The notes beneath the pieces were generated by a model. That model saw nothing but the letters and a program-made list of their open reading frames with translations. It was not told where the DNA came from and searched no databases. Of a stretch of 64,000 nt of DNA, positions 28,521 through 37,226 are shown one piece after another. The stretch's first letter is position 1. Each line of letters opens with the position of its first letter. The stretch is from Ignatzschineria sp. RMDPL8A. Its GTDB lineage: Bacteria; Pseudomonadota; Gammaproteobacteria; Cardiobacteriales; Wohlfahrtiimonadaceae. The stretch spans positions 1,736,001-1,800,000 of the forward strand of contig NZ_JAPPWA010000002.1 of NCBI RefSeq assembly GCF_029815055.1, written 5' to 3'. The position numbers and the translations under genes were made by a program.

Positions 28521-28579
28521 AAAAAGCCTGAATCACCACGATATCAATTAATAATATCCGAGATGATTCAGGCTTTTTT
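28521..28579. terminator. Bidirectional terminator between convergent genes
   Basis: AAAAAGCCTGAATCA and TGATTCAGGCTTTTT pair perfectly over 15 bp around a 28-base loop. The A tract on one side and T tract on the other serve both yhhJ and the gene at 28599. Confidence 0.88.
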
Positions 28580-28598
28580 ATACCTTAAACAAGAGGGA

Positions 28599-29090
28599 TT
28601 ATGCCCAGTGAATGTGCGTCACTTTTTCCGCAAGATCCACGAGCGACCACTCATCACGATAATCATCGGGATCCCACTCATCATTAAAACTGCCATCTTC
28701 TTCAGAAAGCGGGATGCCTTGGTTAACGAGCACTGTTTCATTCGCTTCCTGCCATTTACGCATGAGCGAGCCATCTTGGTGATATTCAAATAAGAGTTCA
28801 CCGCTTAACAGGTGGCTCTTAATCATAAAAAGATCCCCTTTTGCCGAGAGTTTTGAGAGCGCCGCTTCAAGCTCACCATCAAAAAACTTCTGCTCAAGAA
28901 GGTGTGGATCGATTAAAAAATAGTGCCATTCGCCGTAATGCCCGAGGATCATCGGTTTAAATTCCAAAAATCCAAATGGAACGCAATCCCCTTGCACGAA
29001 ATGAAATTCTTTACCATTAAAGTGCTCGCGCGCCCAATCAAACAGCGCATAACTACAGTCACTCTTTAAAAAAATTGCACCGATATCCAT
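28599..29090 (-). CDS. Hypothetical cytoplasmic protein
   Basis: I do not recognise this 163-residue protein. It is acidic, without signal peptide or membrane segment, and rich in aromatic residues (FDWAREHF, GHYGEWHYFLID, DEWDPDDYRDEWS). The start at 29090 gives MDIGAIFLK and has GAGGG six bases upstream; the frame extends further upstream to 29195, but that part looks non-coding. It stands alone between two terminators, one of them at the end of the biotin operon. Confidence 0.55.
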   Translation of the reverse strand: MDIGAIFLKSDCSYALFDWAREHFNGKEFHFVQGDCVPFGFLEFKPMILGHYGEWHYFLIDPHLLEQKFFDGELEAALSKLSAKGDLFMIKSHLLSGELLFEYHQDGSLMRKWQEANETVLVNQGIPLSEEDGSFNDEWDPDDYRDEWSLVDLAEKVTHIHWA

Positions 29091-29225
29091 ATTATTTGCC
29101 CTCGTAATGTTAACGAACTTTATTGTTATAGTCGCAGTGTGACATAGTTTTATGACGCAAATGTTACAGAGAGCAAGATTTAGGATAACAATCAATTTAA
29201 ATGTTAAGTTTTGTAAGAGAACAAA

Positions 29226-29283
29226 GAAAAAACCTCCAGAATTGCTTGATTAACATTAGATAAAACAAGACTCTGGAGGTTTA
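29226..29283 (-). terminator. Terminator of the bioBFCD operon
   Basis: AAACCTCCAGA and TCTGGAGGTTT pair perfectly over 11 bp, and on the minus strand a T tract follows. It lies about 35 bases after the bioD stop. Confidence 0.88.
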
Positions 29284-29318
29284 CAATATTTAAACAAACT
29301 CAAGTTTTGTATAAAAAA

Positions 29319-30008
29319 CTATACGGAATAATGCTCAATTAAGGGCGCGATATTGAGGTTCGTTTCACGAAACTCAGCGCCATGTTTGACCTCACCTAAG
29401 CATGGAATATCAGTAAGCTCGTGGATCGATTCCATATAATCGTGGATATAACAATCATCGCCATCGTGAATATGATTGCCGACCCAGCCTAAAATCGGTA
29501 ACCCTGCCTGTTTCACTGCTTCAAAGGTCAGTAGTGCATGATTAATGCAACCAAGTTTCAAACCGACTACAACCACCACCGGAAAACGGTTTTTAATGAC
29601 CCAATCGGCAAAGGTTCCTTCCTCATTGAGCGGCGTAAACCAACCTCCCGCGCCTTCCACTAAAAGATAGTGAGATTTCGTTAAAAGGTGCTCCGCCCCT
29701 TGCGTCATCACTTTAAATTCGATCGGGCGATTTTCCGCACGACTTAAGAGATGTGGTGCCGTTGCAATCTCAAAAAAGTAAGGGTTCACTTCATCGTACG
29801 TAAGCGCTACATCCGAGTTTGAGGCCTTTAAATGGGCTACGGCATCGGGGTTTTTAAAGCCCATCTCTGTGGCTTCCGCGCCCGATGCGATCGGTTTATA
29901 GCCTACCGTTTGGTACTGGTGCGCATTGAGCGTTTGTAAAATTAATGAGGAGACGTAGGTTTTCCCCACTTCCGTATCGGTTCCGGTAATAAACCAGGCA
30001 TTATTCAT
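29319..30008 (-). CDS. bioD: Dethiobiotin synthase
   Basis: This enzyme closes the ureido ring of dethiobiotin from 7,8-diaminopelargonate, CO2 and ATP. The P-loop is GTDTEVGKT (Lys16 central) at the N-terminus, and LLVEGAGGWFTPL in the middle is the conserved family motif. The 229-residue length is normal. Its ATG overlaps the end of bioC by 8 bases, so translation is probably coupled. It is the last gene of the bioB-bioF-bioC-bioD operon. Confidence 0.95.
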   Translation of the reverse strand: MNNAWFITGTDTEVGKTYVSSLILQTLNAHQYQTVGYKPIASGAEATEMGFKNPDAVAHLKASNSDVALTYDEVNPYFFEIATAPHLLSRAENRPIEFKVMTQGAEHLLTKSHYLLVEGAGGWFTPLNEEGTFADWVIKNRFPVVVVVGLKLGCINHALLTFEAVKQAGLPILGWVGNHIHDGDDCYIHDYMESIHELTDIPCLGEVKHGAEFRETNLNIAPLIEHYSV

Positions 30009-30768
30009 GTCGAATCACTCCTAATACAAGGTGATAAGTTAATGGAAATTTGCCATCTTTTTTAGGATACGCCTCCGATAAGGTTTTGAGGACACTGCGC
30101 CCCATTAAACCTTGTCGGCGTTCGGGTAAAGTGGTTGCTCCAATGTTTTGTAAGCTGCGTAAAACCGAAATACAATCATCAAAATAGAGCGTTTCCGTAA
30201 AGGGAATTAACTCATAAGAGAGCCCTGAAAGCGCCTCATGTACAGCATCCGTTTTAAGAAAATCGAGGGTGTGCTTTCGATCATCGACCGCGCGCCACGC
30301 CTCATCAAGCTCAAATAGTGAATGATCCACAATGGTGGTAAAAAAAGCATAACCGCGCTTTTTCACCACGCGCGTTAATTCCCGCGCTGCCACATCTAAA
30401 TGATGACACCACTGCACCGCAAGATTGCTCACGGAAAAACAGAACGATTCATCCTCAAAGGGAAGCGCTTCGATATCGCCTTTAATATAATGATCGGCCA
30501 CATTTTTCATCCGCGCCGTCTCAAGCATTTCAGACGATAGATCGAGCGCCGTCACGGTTTGATAGTTCGCTTTAAGTTCATGACTTAAAAACCCCGTACC
30601 GCAACCGGCATCTAAAATATGGTGATTGTGCGGGGAAAACATCATCTTTTCAACGAGCGCATCGATTAAGACTCTCCCCACGCGCTGTTGTAATTCAGAG
30701 GCTGAATCATACCGCGTCGCTGCTCGGCCAAACGCCATGGCAACGCTTGATTTATCCACGATAGACAT
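30001..30768 (-). CDS. bioC: Malonyl-ACP O-methyltransferase
   Basis: BioC methylates malonyl-ACP with S-adenosylmethionine, which lets fatty-acid synthesis build the pimeloyl chain of biotin. The SAM-binding motif HILDAGCGTGFLS is near residue 50 and the following strand TALDLSSEML fits. The family start, VDKSSVAMAFGRAATRYD, is present. I chose ATG 30768 (GGAG upstream), overlapping the end of bioF by 17 bases, rather than the TTG at 30795. BioC requires an esterase to remove the methyl group later; none of the named ones (BioH, BioG) is present here. Confidence 0.93.
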   Translation of the reverse strand: MSIVDKSSVAMAFGRAATRYDSASELQQRVGRVLIDALVEKMMFSPHNHHILDAGCGTGFLSHELKANYQTVTALDLSSEMLETARMKNVADHYIKGDIEALPFEDESFCFSVSNLAVQWCHHLDVAARELTRVVKKRGYAFFTTIVDHSLFELDEAWRAVDDRKHTLDFLKTDAVHEALSGLSYELIPFTETLYFDDCISVLRSLQNIGATTLPERRQGLMGRSVLKTLSEAYPKKDGKFPLTYHLVLGVIRHE

Positions 30769-31918
30769 TCGCAAACGTCTCCAGAAGTTGTGCAATATCG
30801 GACTCGGTGTGAGCCGCCGTTAACGTAATGCGTAAACGCGCGCTATTGGGTGGCACTGTGGGCGGGCGGATCGCGGTAATCCAGATCCCCCGCTCTTGTA
30901 GCTTTGTTGCGAGCTGTAGGCTTTCGTCATTTCCGCCAATAATAATGGGCTGAATGGCGCTATCTGAGATCGGCTCGATCCCCATTTTAATGAGCCCCGT
31001 CTTAAATTGATCGATATTTTGGCGCAGTTGTGCTCGACGATCATCCCCTACTTCGATGAGTTTCACAATCTCATGGAGCGTATAGGCTTGCGCCGGCGGA
31101 ATCGCGGTACTGTAGATAAGCGGACGAGAGACTTGCGTAAAATACTCTGCCACCAAATCCGAGCAAAGGAGCGCAGCACCACTTAACCCAAAGGCTTTAC
31201 CAAAGGTAACAATCAAAAGATCGGGCTTAATGCCATGCTTAGCGCAAGTGCCCCGCCCTTTTTCGCCATTGACCCCAATGCCATGAGCATCATCGACCAT
31301 CAGCCAGCTATTATCATGACGAGCCGTTTCATCAAAAATCTCACGGAGCGGCGCTTCATCACCATCCATACTAAAAAGGCCTTCGGTAATGACAAGCGTG
31401 CCCCCATTAAATCCGTCCGGAAGCGCATTCATCCGCTTTTGTAACGAATCGAGATCATTATGATGAAAGCGCGTTAATCGCCCCGGCACCATCATCGACG
31501 CTTCCATTAAAGAGGCATGACTTAATCGATCGGCAACAATGCGATCCTCTTTTTCAATCAAGGCTTTAATCACCGCTTGATTCGCGGTAAAGCCCGATGG
31601 ATAGACAATTGCCCGATCATAGCCAAGCCAAGATGCCAGCTTATTTTCAAGATTCGCGAGCGCTTCATTGTAGCCGGTAATATGCCCCGAGCCTGCGCTA
31701 CCAACGCCATACAGATCGGCGCCCGTTTTCCACGCTTCAACCACCTCCGGCGCTTGACTTAGGCCGAGGTAATCATTGGAGGAAAAATTGAGATAACGCG
31801 CACCATTAATCTCGATCATTCGACCAAGATCGGTGGCTTTAGTCATTTTGCGCTGACGATAGCTATCGCTAGCCGATCGCTCGGCCAGCGTCTCCTTCAT
31901 ACGTTGTGTAAAGTGCAT
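30752..31918 (-). CDS. bioF: 8-amino-7-oxononanoate synthase
   Basis: This PLP enzyme condenses pimeloyl-ACP with L-alanine. The pyridoxal-binding lysine is Lys241 in VTFGKAFGLSG, and the family motifs FSSNDYLGL, VGSAGSGHITGY and VDDAHGIGVNGEKGRG are all visible. The length, 388 residues, is normal. It starts 6 bases after the bioB stop and runs into bioC. Confidence 0.96.
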   Translation of the reverse strand: MHFTQRMKETLAERSASDSYRQRKMTKATDLGRMIEINGARYLNFSSNDYLGLSQAPEVVEAWKTGADLYGVGSAGSGHITGYNEALANLENKLASWLGYDRAIVYPSGFTANQAVIKALIEKEDRIVADRLSHASLMEASMMVPGRLTRFHHNDLDSLQKRMNALPDGFNGGTLVITEGLFSMDGDEAPLREIFDETARHDNSWLMVDDAHGIGVNGEKGRGTCAKHGIKPDLLIVTFGKAFGLSGAALLCSDLVAEYFTQVSRPLIYSTAIPPAQAYTLHEIVKLIEVGDDRRAQLRQNIDQFKTGLIKMGIEPISDSAIQPIIIGGNDESLQLATKLQERGIWITAIRPPTVPPNSARLRITLTAAHTESDIAQLLETFANVYRG

Positions 31919-31924
31919 TGCGGT

Positions 31925-32893
31925 CTATTGAACTGTCTGCATGCGTGGGTTATCAGTTGCAGTTAAATCTAAACGCTCGAAAAGTGCATTATCATCATCT
32001 TTATCGGCATTTGGACTTGTGAGCAATTTTGCCCCGTAGAAAATTGAGTTTGCCCCCGCCATAAAGCAGAGCGCTTGGAGTTCAGGACTCATCGTTTCAC
32101 GGCCTGCTGAGAGGCGTACCATCGATTCAGGCATCATAATACGCGCAACGGCAATGGTACGAATAAAGTCAAAATCATCCACCGGATCATTCTCTCCAAG
32201 CGGCGTTCCTTTAATCGGGATTAAACGATTGATGGGCACGCTTTCTGGCGCTTTATCCATGTTCGCTAATTGCACTAAAAGCGATGCACGGTCTTTGAGT
32301 TCCTCACCAAGGCCAATAATTCCGCCCGAGCAGATCTTCATGCCGGAATTGCGCACGTGATCCAAGGTATCAAGACGGTTTTGATAGGTGTGAGTGGTGA
32401 CGATATCGCCGTAAAATTCAGGCGAGGTATCTAAGTTGTGGTTGTAATAATCAAGGCCTGTATCGGCTAAATCGTCCGCTTGCTCTTTGGTTAAATGGCC
32501 AAGCGTCATACAGGTTTCCATGCCTAAGTTTTTCACTTCAGCAATCATTTTTTTAATGTACGGCATGTCGCGCGCTTTAGGATTACGCCACGCAGCGCCC
32601 ATACAGAATCGCGATGCGCCCTCCTCTTTCGCCACTTTCGCAGCCTCGATCACCTTCTCGACCTCCATCAGCTTCTCAGCTTCGACATCGGTGTCATAAC
32701 GCACACTTTGAGAACAATATTTACAGTCTTCCGAACAGCGGCCAGTCTTGATTGAAAGCAGACGGCTGACCTGAATTTTTGTAGGATCGAAATGTTCGCG
32801 ATGCACTTGTTGCGCTTCGAAAAGCAGCTCAAATAGAGGTTTCTTAAAAAGTGCTAACGCTTGTTCAACGGTCCATTTTATTGTTTTTGTCAT
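31925..32893 (-). CDS. bioB: Biotin synthase
   Basis: This radical-SAM enzyme inserts sulfur into dethiobiotin. The cluster-binding Cys residues are Cys53, Cys57 and Cys60 in [13 protein letters not shown]. Other family segments are [16 protein letters not shown] and the [13 protein letters not shown] motif. The 322-residue length is typical. It is the first gene of the minus-strand bio operon, divergent from bioA across 113 bases. Confidence 0.97.
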   Translation of the reverse strand: MTKTIKWTVEQALALFKKPLFELLFEAQQVHREHFDPTKIQVSRLLSIKTGRCSEDCKYCSQSVRYDTDVEAEKLMEVEKVIEAAKVAKEEGASRFCMGAAWRNPKARDMPYIKKMIAEVKNLGMETCMTLGHLTKEQADDLADTGLDYYNHNLDTSPEFYGDIVTTHTYQNRLDTLDHVRNSGMKICSGGIIGLGEELKDRASLLVQLANMDKAPESVPINRLIPIKGTPLGENDPVDDFDFIRTIAVARIMMPESMVRLSAGRETMSPELQALCFMAGANSIFYGAKLLTSPNADKDDDNALFERLDLTATDNPRMQTVQ

Positions 32894-32931
32894 TGTTTAT
32901 TCCATTTTATTATTACAACAAATCAGAGCTC

Positions 32932-32961
32932 ATGATAGATGAAAATGTAGTACTATGTAAA
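32932..32961 (-). promoter_or_regulatory. Possible bioB promoter
   Basis: On the minus strand TTTACA (32961-32956) is followed by 18 bases and TATCAT (32937-32932). It lies in the divergent bioB/bioA region where a BirA operator would be expected, but no clear BirA palindrome was found. Confidence 0.4.
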
Positions 32962-33006
32962 CTTTCGTTTGCTTTATTCAATGGAAGAATAGGATAAATA
33001 GAAAGA

Positions 33007-34302
33007 ATGACTAAAATCGATACCTCCTTTGATACACGCCACATTTGGCACCCTTACACCTCCATGAGTGAACCGCTCCCTTGCTATCCTGTTGATTCGG
33101 CAAGCGGTGTGACACTTCATCTGGAAGATGGTCGCACCTTGATTGATGGAATGTCCTCTTGGTGGGCGGCGCTTCATGGCTACAATCACCCCGTATTAAA
33201 CGAGGCGATCAAAAATCAGCTCGATAAAATGAGCCATGTAATGTTTGGTGGCATTACCCATCGCCCAGCGGTGGATCTTTGTAAACGACTGGTCGAGATG
33301 ACGCCCGATCCGCTTGAGTGCGTATTTCTTGCCGACTCGGGTTCGGTCGCGGTTGAAGTCGCGCTTAAAATGGCCTTTCAATATTGGCACGCCAAAGGGG
33401 AAAAACGCCACAAAATCGTGAGCCTTTCCCACGCTTATCACGGCGATACCTTTGGCGCGATGTCGGTCTGTGATCCGAAAAACTCCATGCATAGTATTTA
33501 TGAAGGCTATCTCCCAGAGCATCTATTTGCTCCAACCTTTACCCTTGGATTTGATGATGAGTGGGATGATTCGGCGGTGGATGAGCTCTTCACTTTAGTG
33601 GAAGATAATGCCGATGACATTAGCGCAATTATTGTGGAGCCGATCGTGCAAGGCGCGGGCGGAATGCGCATGTATCACCCCAATTATCTCAAAACAATTC
33701 GGGAACTTTGCGACCACTTTGGCATCTTAATGATCGCCGATGAGATCGCAACGGGCTTTGGCCGCACCGGAAAACTCTTTGCTTGCGAACATGCCGAGAT
33801 TGCCCCCGATATTATGTGCGTTGGTAAAGCGATTACCGGCGGATATATGACTCTATCTGCAACGCTCACCACGCGCCACATCGCCGATACCATCAGTAAT
33901 GGCGAGGCAAAATGCTTTATGCACGGCCCAACCTTTATGGGAAATCCTCTCGCGTGTTCGGTTGCTTTAGCGAGTCTCTCACTGCTTGATAATGGCGCAT
34001 GGGAATCGAACGTTTCCCGCATTGAAGCGCAACTTAAAGAGGAGCTTTTCGTATTAAAAGGCCACGAGGATATTGAAGATGTTCGCGTCCTTGGCGCCAT
34101 TGGCGTGATCGAGCTTAAAACCCCGATTAACCAAGAAAAAATGCAGGCCTACTTTGTTGAAAATGGCGTCTGGATACGCCCCTTTAATAAACTCGTCTAC
34201 ATCATGCCGCCCTATGTGATTAAAGAGGAAGAGCTCCGTCAATTGACCGGTAGTTTAGTTAATCTCTTAAATCGCCCGGACTTTAAGGAGTTTTTAGCAT
34301 AG
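33007..34302 (+). CDS. bioA: Adenosylmethionine-8-amino-7-oxononanoate aminotransferase
   Basis: BioA transaminates 8-amino-7-oxononanoate to 7,8-diaminopelargonate using S-adenosylmethionine as amino donor. It is a class-III PLP aminotransferase: DTRHIWHPYTSM is the BioA-specific start, GMSSWWAALHGYNHP follows, and the PLP lysine is Lys274 in CVGKAITGGY. The 431-residue length is normal. It diverges from bioB, and the next gene starts on the base after its stop codon, so the two are certainly co-translated. Confidence 0.96.
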   Translation: MTKIDTSFDTRHIWHPYTSMSEPLPCYPVDSASGVTLHLEDGRTLIDGMSSWWAALHGYNHPVLNEAIKNQLDKMSHVMFGGITHRPAVDLCKRLVEMTPDPLECVFLADSGSVAVEVALKMAFQYWHAKGEKRHKIVSLSHAYHGDTFGAMSVCDPKNSMHSIYEGYLPEHLFAPTFTLGFDDEWDDSAVDELFTLVEDNADDISAIIVEPIVQGAGGMRMYHPNYLKTIRELCDHFGILMIADEIATGFGRTGKLFACEHAEIAPDIMCVGKAITGGYMTLSATLTTRHIADTISNGEAKCFMHGPTFMGNPLACSVALASLSLLDNGAWESNVSRIEAQLKEELFVLKGHEDIEDVRVLGAIGVIELKTPINQEKMQAYFVENGVWIRPFNKLVYIMPPYVIKEEELRQLTGSLVNLLNRPDFKEFLA

Positions 34303-35157
34303 ATGGCTCAACTACTGATAAATGGCACCATTAAACCCTATCTTGAAATGGGTAGCGCGGATGGCACCCCGCTTCTCTTCTTGCACGGCATTTTAGGCGC
34401 TAAAGAGACGTGGGAGCCAGTGATGGAAACGCTCTGCAACGACGAGGAGTTTAACAACACCCATCATCTTCTCGCCTACTCACTTGCAGGATTTGGCAAA
34501 GAGAATAAAAATACGCCGAAAGAGACGTTTAATACCGCCATTCACGCCGATGAGCTCATCGCCTTTTGCGATGCGCTCTCACTTAGTAAAATTAAGGTAG
34601 TGGCATGGTCCTATGCGTGCCATTCAGTGCTGCTTGCCGCAATCAAGCGTCCCGATCTTTTCAAAACGATCCTCCTTTATGAGTGCATTGTGCCAAGCTA
34701 CGGCCTTGAAAACTCGCGCGATAAAATGAAGGCGTTCACCCGTGACATTACCCGCATGATGGCGCCTTCCATAAAAGCGATTCGTCGCGGCGATCTTCTC
34801 GAGGCGGCCAACCAATTTGCGCTAGCATGCAGTAATAATGAATCTTTTCTTGATTCACAATCCCCGCGCGTGCAGGCGATTAAAGCTGATAATCTCCACA
34901 CATTGCCGCTTCTCTTATCGCAAGAGAATCCCGCGCCGATTACCCCGGACACAATTAAGACCATTTCAGCTAAGATCGGCATTCTCTGGGGTGAAAAATC
35001 CCGCGCGATTTTCAAACTTGCATCAAACGCACTTCAAGGTGCTCTCGATCCTGAGCAGTTAATTAAAGGCTCTGGTGAAATTGCGAACGTTCACCATCTT
35101 CTTCCTGAAGAGAATCCCGAGCAATTTGCCGAGCTGATTAGGCCATTATTGATATAG
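34303..35157 (+). CDS. Alpha/beta hydrolase, candidate pimeloyl-ACP methyl ester esterase
   Basis: The 284-residue protein has the alpha/beta-hydrolase layout: oxyanion segment LLFLHGILGAKETW (residues 24-37), nucleophile elbow AWSYAC with Ser103, and a late His264/His265 (NVHHLLPEE) as the general base. The elbow has Ala where GxSxG proteins have the first Gly, and the usual acid position in the ILWGEKSRA segment has Ser-Arg instead of Asp. It begins directly after the bioA stop. BioC-type biotin synthesis needs an esterase such as BioH, BioG, BioJ or BioK, so the location suggests this one does that job. This role is inferred. Confidence 0.65.
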   Translation: MAQLLINGTIKPYLEMGSADGTPLLFLHGILGAKETWEPVMETLCNDEEFNNTHHLLAYSLAGFGKENKNTPKETFNTAIHADELIAFCDALSLSKIKVVAWSYACHSVLLAAIKRPDLFKTILLYECIVPSYGLENSRDKMKAFTRDITRMMAPSIKAIRRGDLLEAANQFALACSNNESFLDSQSPRVQAIKADNLHTLPLLLSQENPAPITPDTIKTISAKIGILWGEKSRAIFKLASNALQGALDPEQLIKGSGEIANVHHLLPEENPEQFAELIRPLLI

Positions 35158-35189
35158 ATTGATGATTAATATAAGCTCTCACAAAAAAC

Positions 35190-35217
35190 AAACCCCATCG
35201 ATCGTGATGGGGTTTTT
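35190..35217. terminator. Bidirectional terminator after the bioA operon
   Basis: AACCCCATC / GATGGGGTT form a 9-bp perfect stem flanked by an A tract and a T tract, so it can serve the hydrolase gene and the convergent MarR gene. Confidence 0.88.
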
Positions 35218-35229
35218 AGTATCGTTTTC

Positions 35230-35724
35230 TTAACTTCGCGCCTCTTCGGCTAGGAGCAGTTTTTTAAGGAGACGAATCAAAATATCTTGCTCTTCATCGG
35301 TAAGTGTTTCGGAAAAGGAGCGTTCAACCGCAAAGTGCGCTGGCGCTGCCTGCTTAAGCATTGCCTCTCCTGCTTCGGTTAACTCCACAAGCACCACACG
35401 ACGATCATCAGGATCTGGATTACGAGTGATAAATCCGCGCTTTTCAAGACGATTAATTCGGTTGGTCATTCCGCCTGAAGAGACTAGCGTATCCACCAAT
35501 AGCGCGCCCGGTGTGAGTCTGCCCTCTTTTGAGCGTTTTAGCGCGGCGAGCACATCAAACTCCCCAATGGTGATATCAAAATGGGCCAAATTTTGATCAA
35601 CCCGCTTTGAATAAAACGATTCCAAACGCACCAAACGAGCGGTAATTCGCGCGCCTTTTAAATCCGCTTCATCATAGTGCCGATACCAATCAATGAGTAA
35701 TCGATCTACAAAATCATCATACAT
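35230..35724 (-). CDS. MarR-family transcriptional regulator
   Basis: This is a 164-residue winged-helix DNA-binding protein. The recognition part is visible as LTPGALLVDTLVSSGGMTNRINRLEKRGFI and the wing as NPDPDDRRVVLVELTEAGEAML. MarR dimers usually bind palindromes and are released by small aromatic ligands or urate. It diverges from guaD, and an AATCTTT-AAAGATT palindrome sits in the shared region, so it may control guanine deaminase. The start at 35724 has AAGGG eight bases upstream; an in-frame TTG lies at 35748. Confidence 0.9.
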   Translation of the reverse strand: MYDDFVDRLLIDWYRHYDEADLKGARITARLVRLESFYSKRVDQNLAHFDITIGEFDVLAALKRSKEGRLTPGALLVDTLVSSGGMTNRINRLEKRGFITRNPDPDDRRVVLVELTEAGEAMLKQAAPAHFAVERSFSETLTDEEQDILIRLLKKLLLAEEARS

Positions 35725-35779
35725 ATAGAGTTCCCTTATTTGCTCCAATCACTCCCCATATTGTACTTAAATAGAATAG

Positions 35780-35808
35780 TTGCGTGGGGTAAAAATTTAT
35801 CTTAACAT
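35780..35808 (+). promoter_or_regulatory. Possible guaD promoter
   Basis: TTGCGT is followed by 17 bases and TAACAT. The match is moderate, but the palindrome at 35813-35830 begins just at its expected transcription start. Confidence 0.45.
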
Positions 35809-35812
35809 TAAG

Positions 35813-35830
35813 AATCTTTTTGTAAAGATT
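35813..35830. promoter_or_regulatory. Candidate MarR operator
   Basis: AATCTTT and AAAGATT form a perfect 7-base inverted repeat with a 4-base spacer, between the divergent MarR gene and guaD. Its size fits a MarR operator and it overlaps the predicted start of the guaD transcript. Confidence 0.5.
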
Positions 35831-35852
35831 TTAACCAAATTTTGAGGATAAC

Positions 35853-37160
35853 ATGAAAAAAGCGCTTCGTGGACAGATTTTGACGTTCAAAAATGACCCA
35901 TTCCTTCACCCGATGGATCAATGTCTCCATTTCTTGAGCGACGGCATTATCGTCATTGAAAACGGCATGATTACCGCGGTGGATGATGCGGAAAATTTAC
36001 TATTTGAGCTTAAAAAAGAATCCGTCACGATCACCGAATACAGGGATTCGATTATCAGCGCCGGCTTTATCGATAGCCACGTGCATTACGCGCAAACCGA
36101 GATTATTGGTGCCTACGGCGAGCAACTGATCGACTGGCTCAATAACTACACCTTTATTGCCGAGCAAAACTTCAAATCTCGCGAGCATTCCGATGAAGTG
36201 GCTGAAATTTTCATTAATGAACAACTTAAAAATGGGGTCACCTCCGCGACGGTGTTTGCCACCATTTTCCCGCAATCGGTCGATGCTATTTTTGAAGCAG
36301 CCGAAAAACGCAATATGCGCTTTATGGCCGGAAAAGTCTGTATGGACCGCCATGCGCCCGACGGGCTTCTCGATACGGCACAATCGGCCTATGATGATTC
36401 AAAAGCGCTGATCAATCGCTGGCACGGGCATAAACGCCTTGAGTATGTGATTACCCCGCGTTTTGCGCCTACTTCAACTCACGAACAGCTTGAAATGCTC
36501 GGCGCGCTTGCAGCAGAACATCCCGATGCGCTGATTCAATCACACGTTTCTGAAAATATTGATGAAGTGGCGTGGGTGAAATCGCTTTTTCCAAATGCGA
36601 AAAGCTACGCCGATGTCTACGCCGATTACGGATTAATGCGCGAGCGGGCGATCTATGGCCACGGGATCTATTTAACCGATGATGAATTAGCGCTCATTTA
36701 CGAACGCGGCGCCGCTGTCGCCCATTGCCCAACCTCTAACTTTTTCTTAGGCTCTGGCGCGTTTGATCTTAAAAAAGCAAAATTAGCCAAGCGCCCGATC
36801 CACGTTGGACTCGGTACGGATTTAGGGGCCGGCACCTCATTTTCAATCTTCCAAACCATGGGAGAAGCCTATAAAGCGGGACAACTCAATGGCTACGCAC
36901 TCTCGTCACTCCACGCCTTTTATCTTGCCACGCGCGGCACCGCCGAGGCGCTTGGATTAAAAGAGAAAGTGGGTACCATCGCCCCGGGAATGGAGGCGGA
37001 TTTAGTGGTAATCGATCTAAAATCAACGCCGATCATTGAGTATCGTATGAATTCTGCAAACTCACTCGAAGAAGCTCTTTTCGTGCAAATGACGCTCGCT
37101 GACGACCGCGCCGTGAAAGAAACGATCGTTGCCGGGGAATCGGTCTACCAACGGGATTAA
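35853..37160 (+). CDS. guaD: Guanine deaminase
   Basis: This amidohydrolase converts guanine to xanthine and ammonia, a purine salvage step. Metal-binding residues are seen as SAGFIDSHVHYAQTE (His76, His78), the later SHVSEN and GHGIYL histidines, and the GLGTDLGAGTS aspartate. The PRFAPTS and CPTSNFFLGSG motifs identify guanine deaminase among amidohydrolases. At 435 residues the length is normal. GAGGA precedes the ATG. It diverges from a MarR regulator. Confidence 0.94.
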   Translation: MKKALRGQILTFKNDPFLHPMDQCLHFLSDGIIVIENGMITAVDDAENLLFELKKESVTITEYRDSIISAGFIDSHVHYAQTEIIGAYGEQLIDWLNNYTFIAEQNFKSREHSDEVAEIFINEQLKNGVTSATVFATIFPQSVDAIFEAAEKRNMRFMAGKVCMDRHAPDGLLDTAQSAYDDSKALINRWHGHKRLEYVITPRFAPTSTHEQLEMLGALAAEHPDALIQSHVSENIDEVAWVKSLFPNAKSYADVYADYGLMRERAIYGHGIYLTDDELALIYERGAAVAHCPTSNFFLGSGAFDLKKAKLAKRPIHVGLGTDLGAGTSFSIFQTMGEAYKAGQLNGYALSSLHAFYLATRGTAEALGLKEKVGTIAPGMEADLVVIDLKSTPIIEYRMNSANSLEEALFVQMTLADDRAVKETIVAGESVYQRD

Positions 37161-37226
37161 TCCCATGCTAAAATAAGTGAGTCTTTGTTTTTACAATGTA
37201 AAGTAATGTAAGCGACAGGAGTCCTT

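Noticed and set aside
32894-33006. BirA operator between bioB and bioA
   Set aside because: Only partial GTTTACA/TGTAAAC-like half sites are visible; no palindrome with the usual 14-16 base spacing was found.
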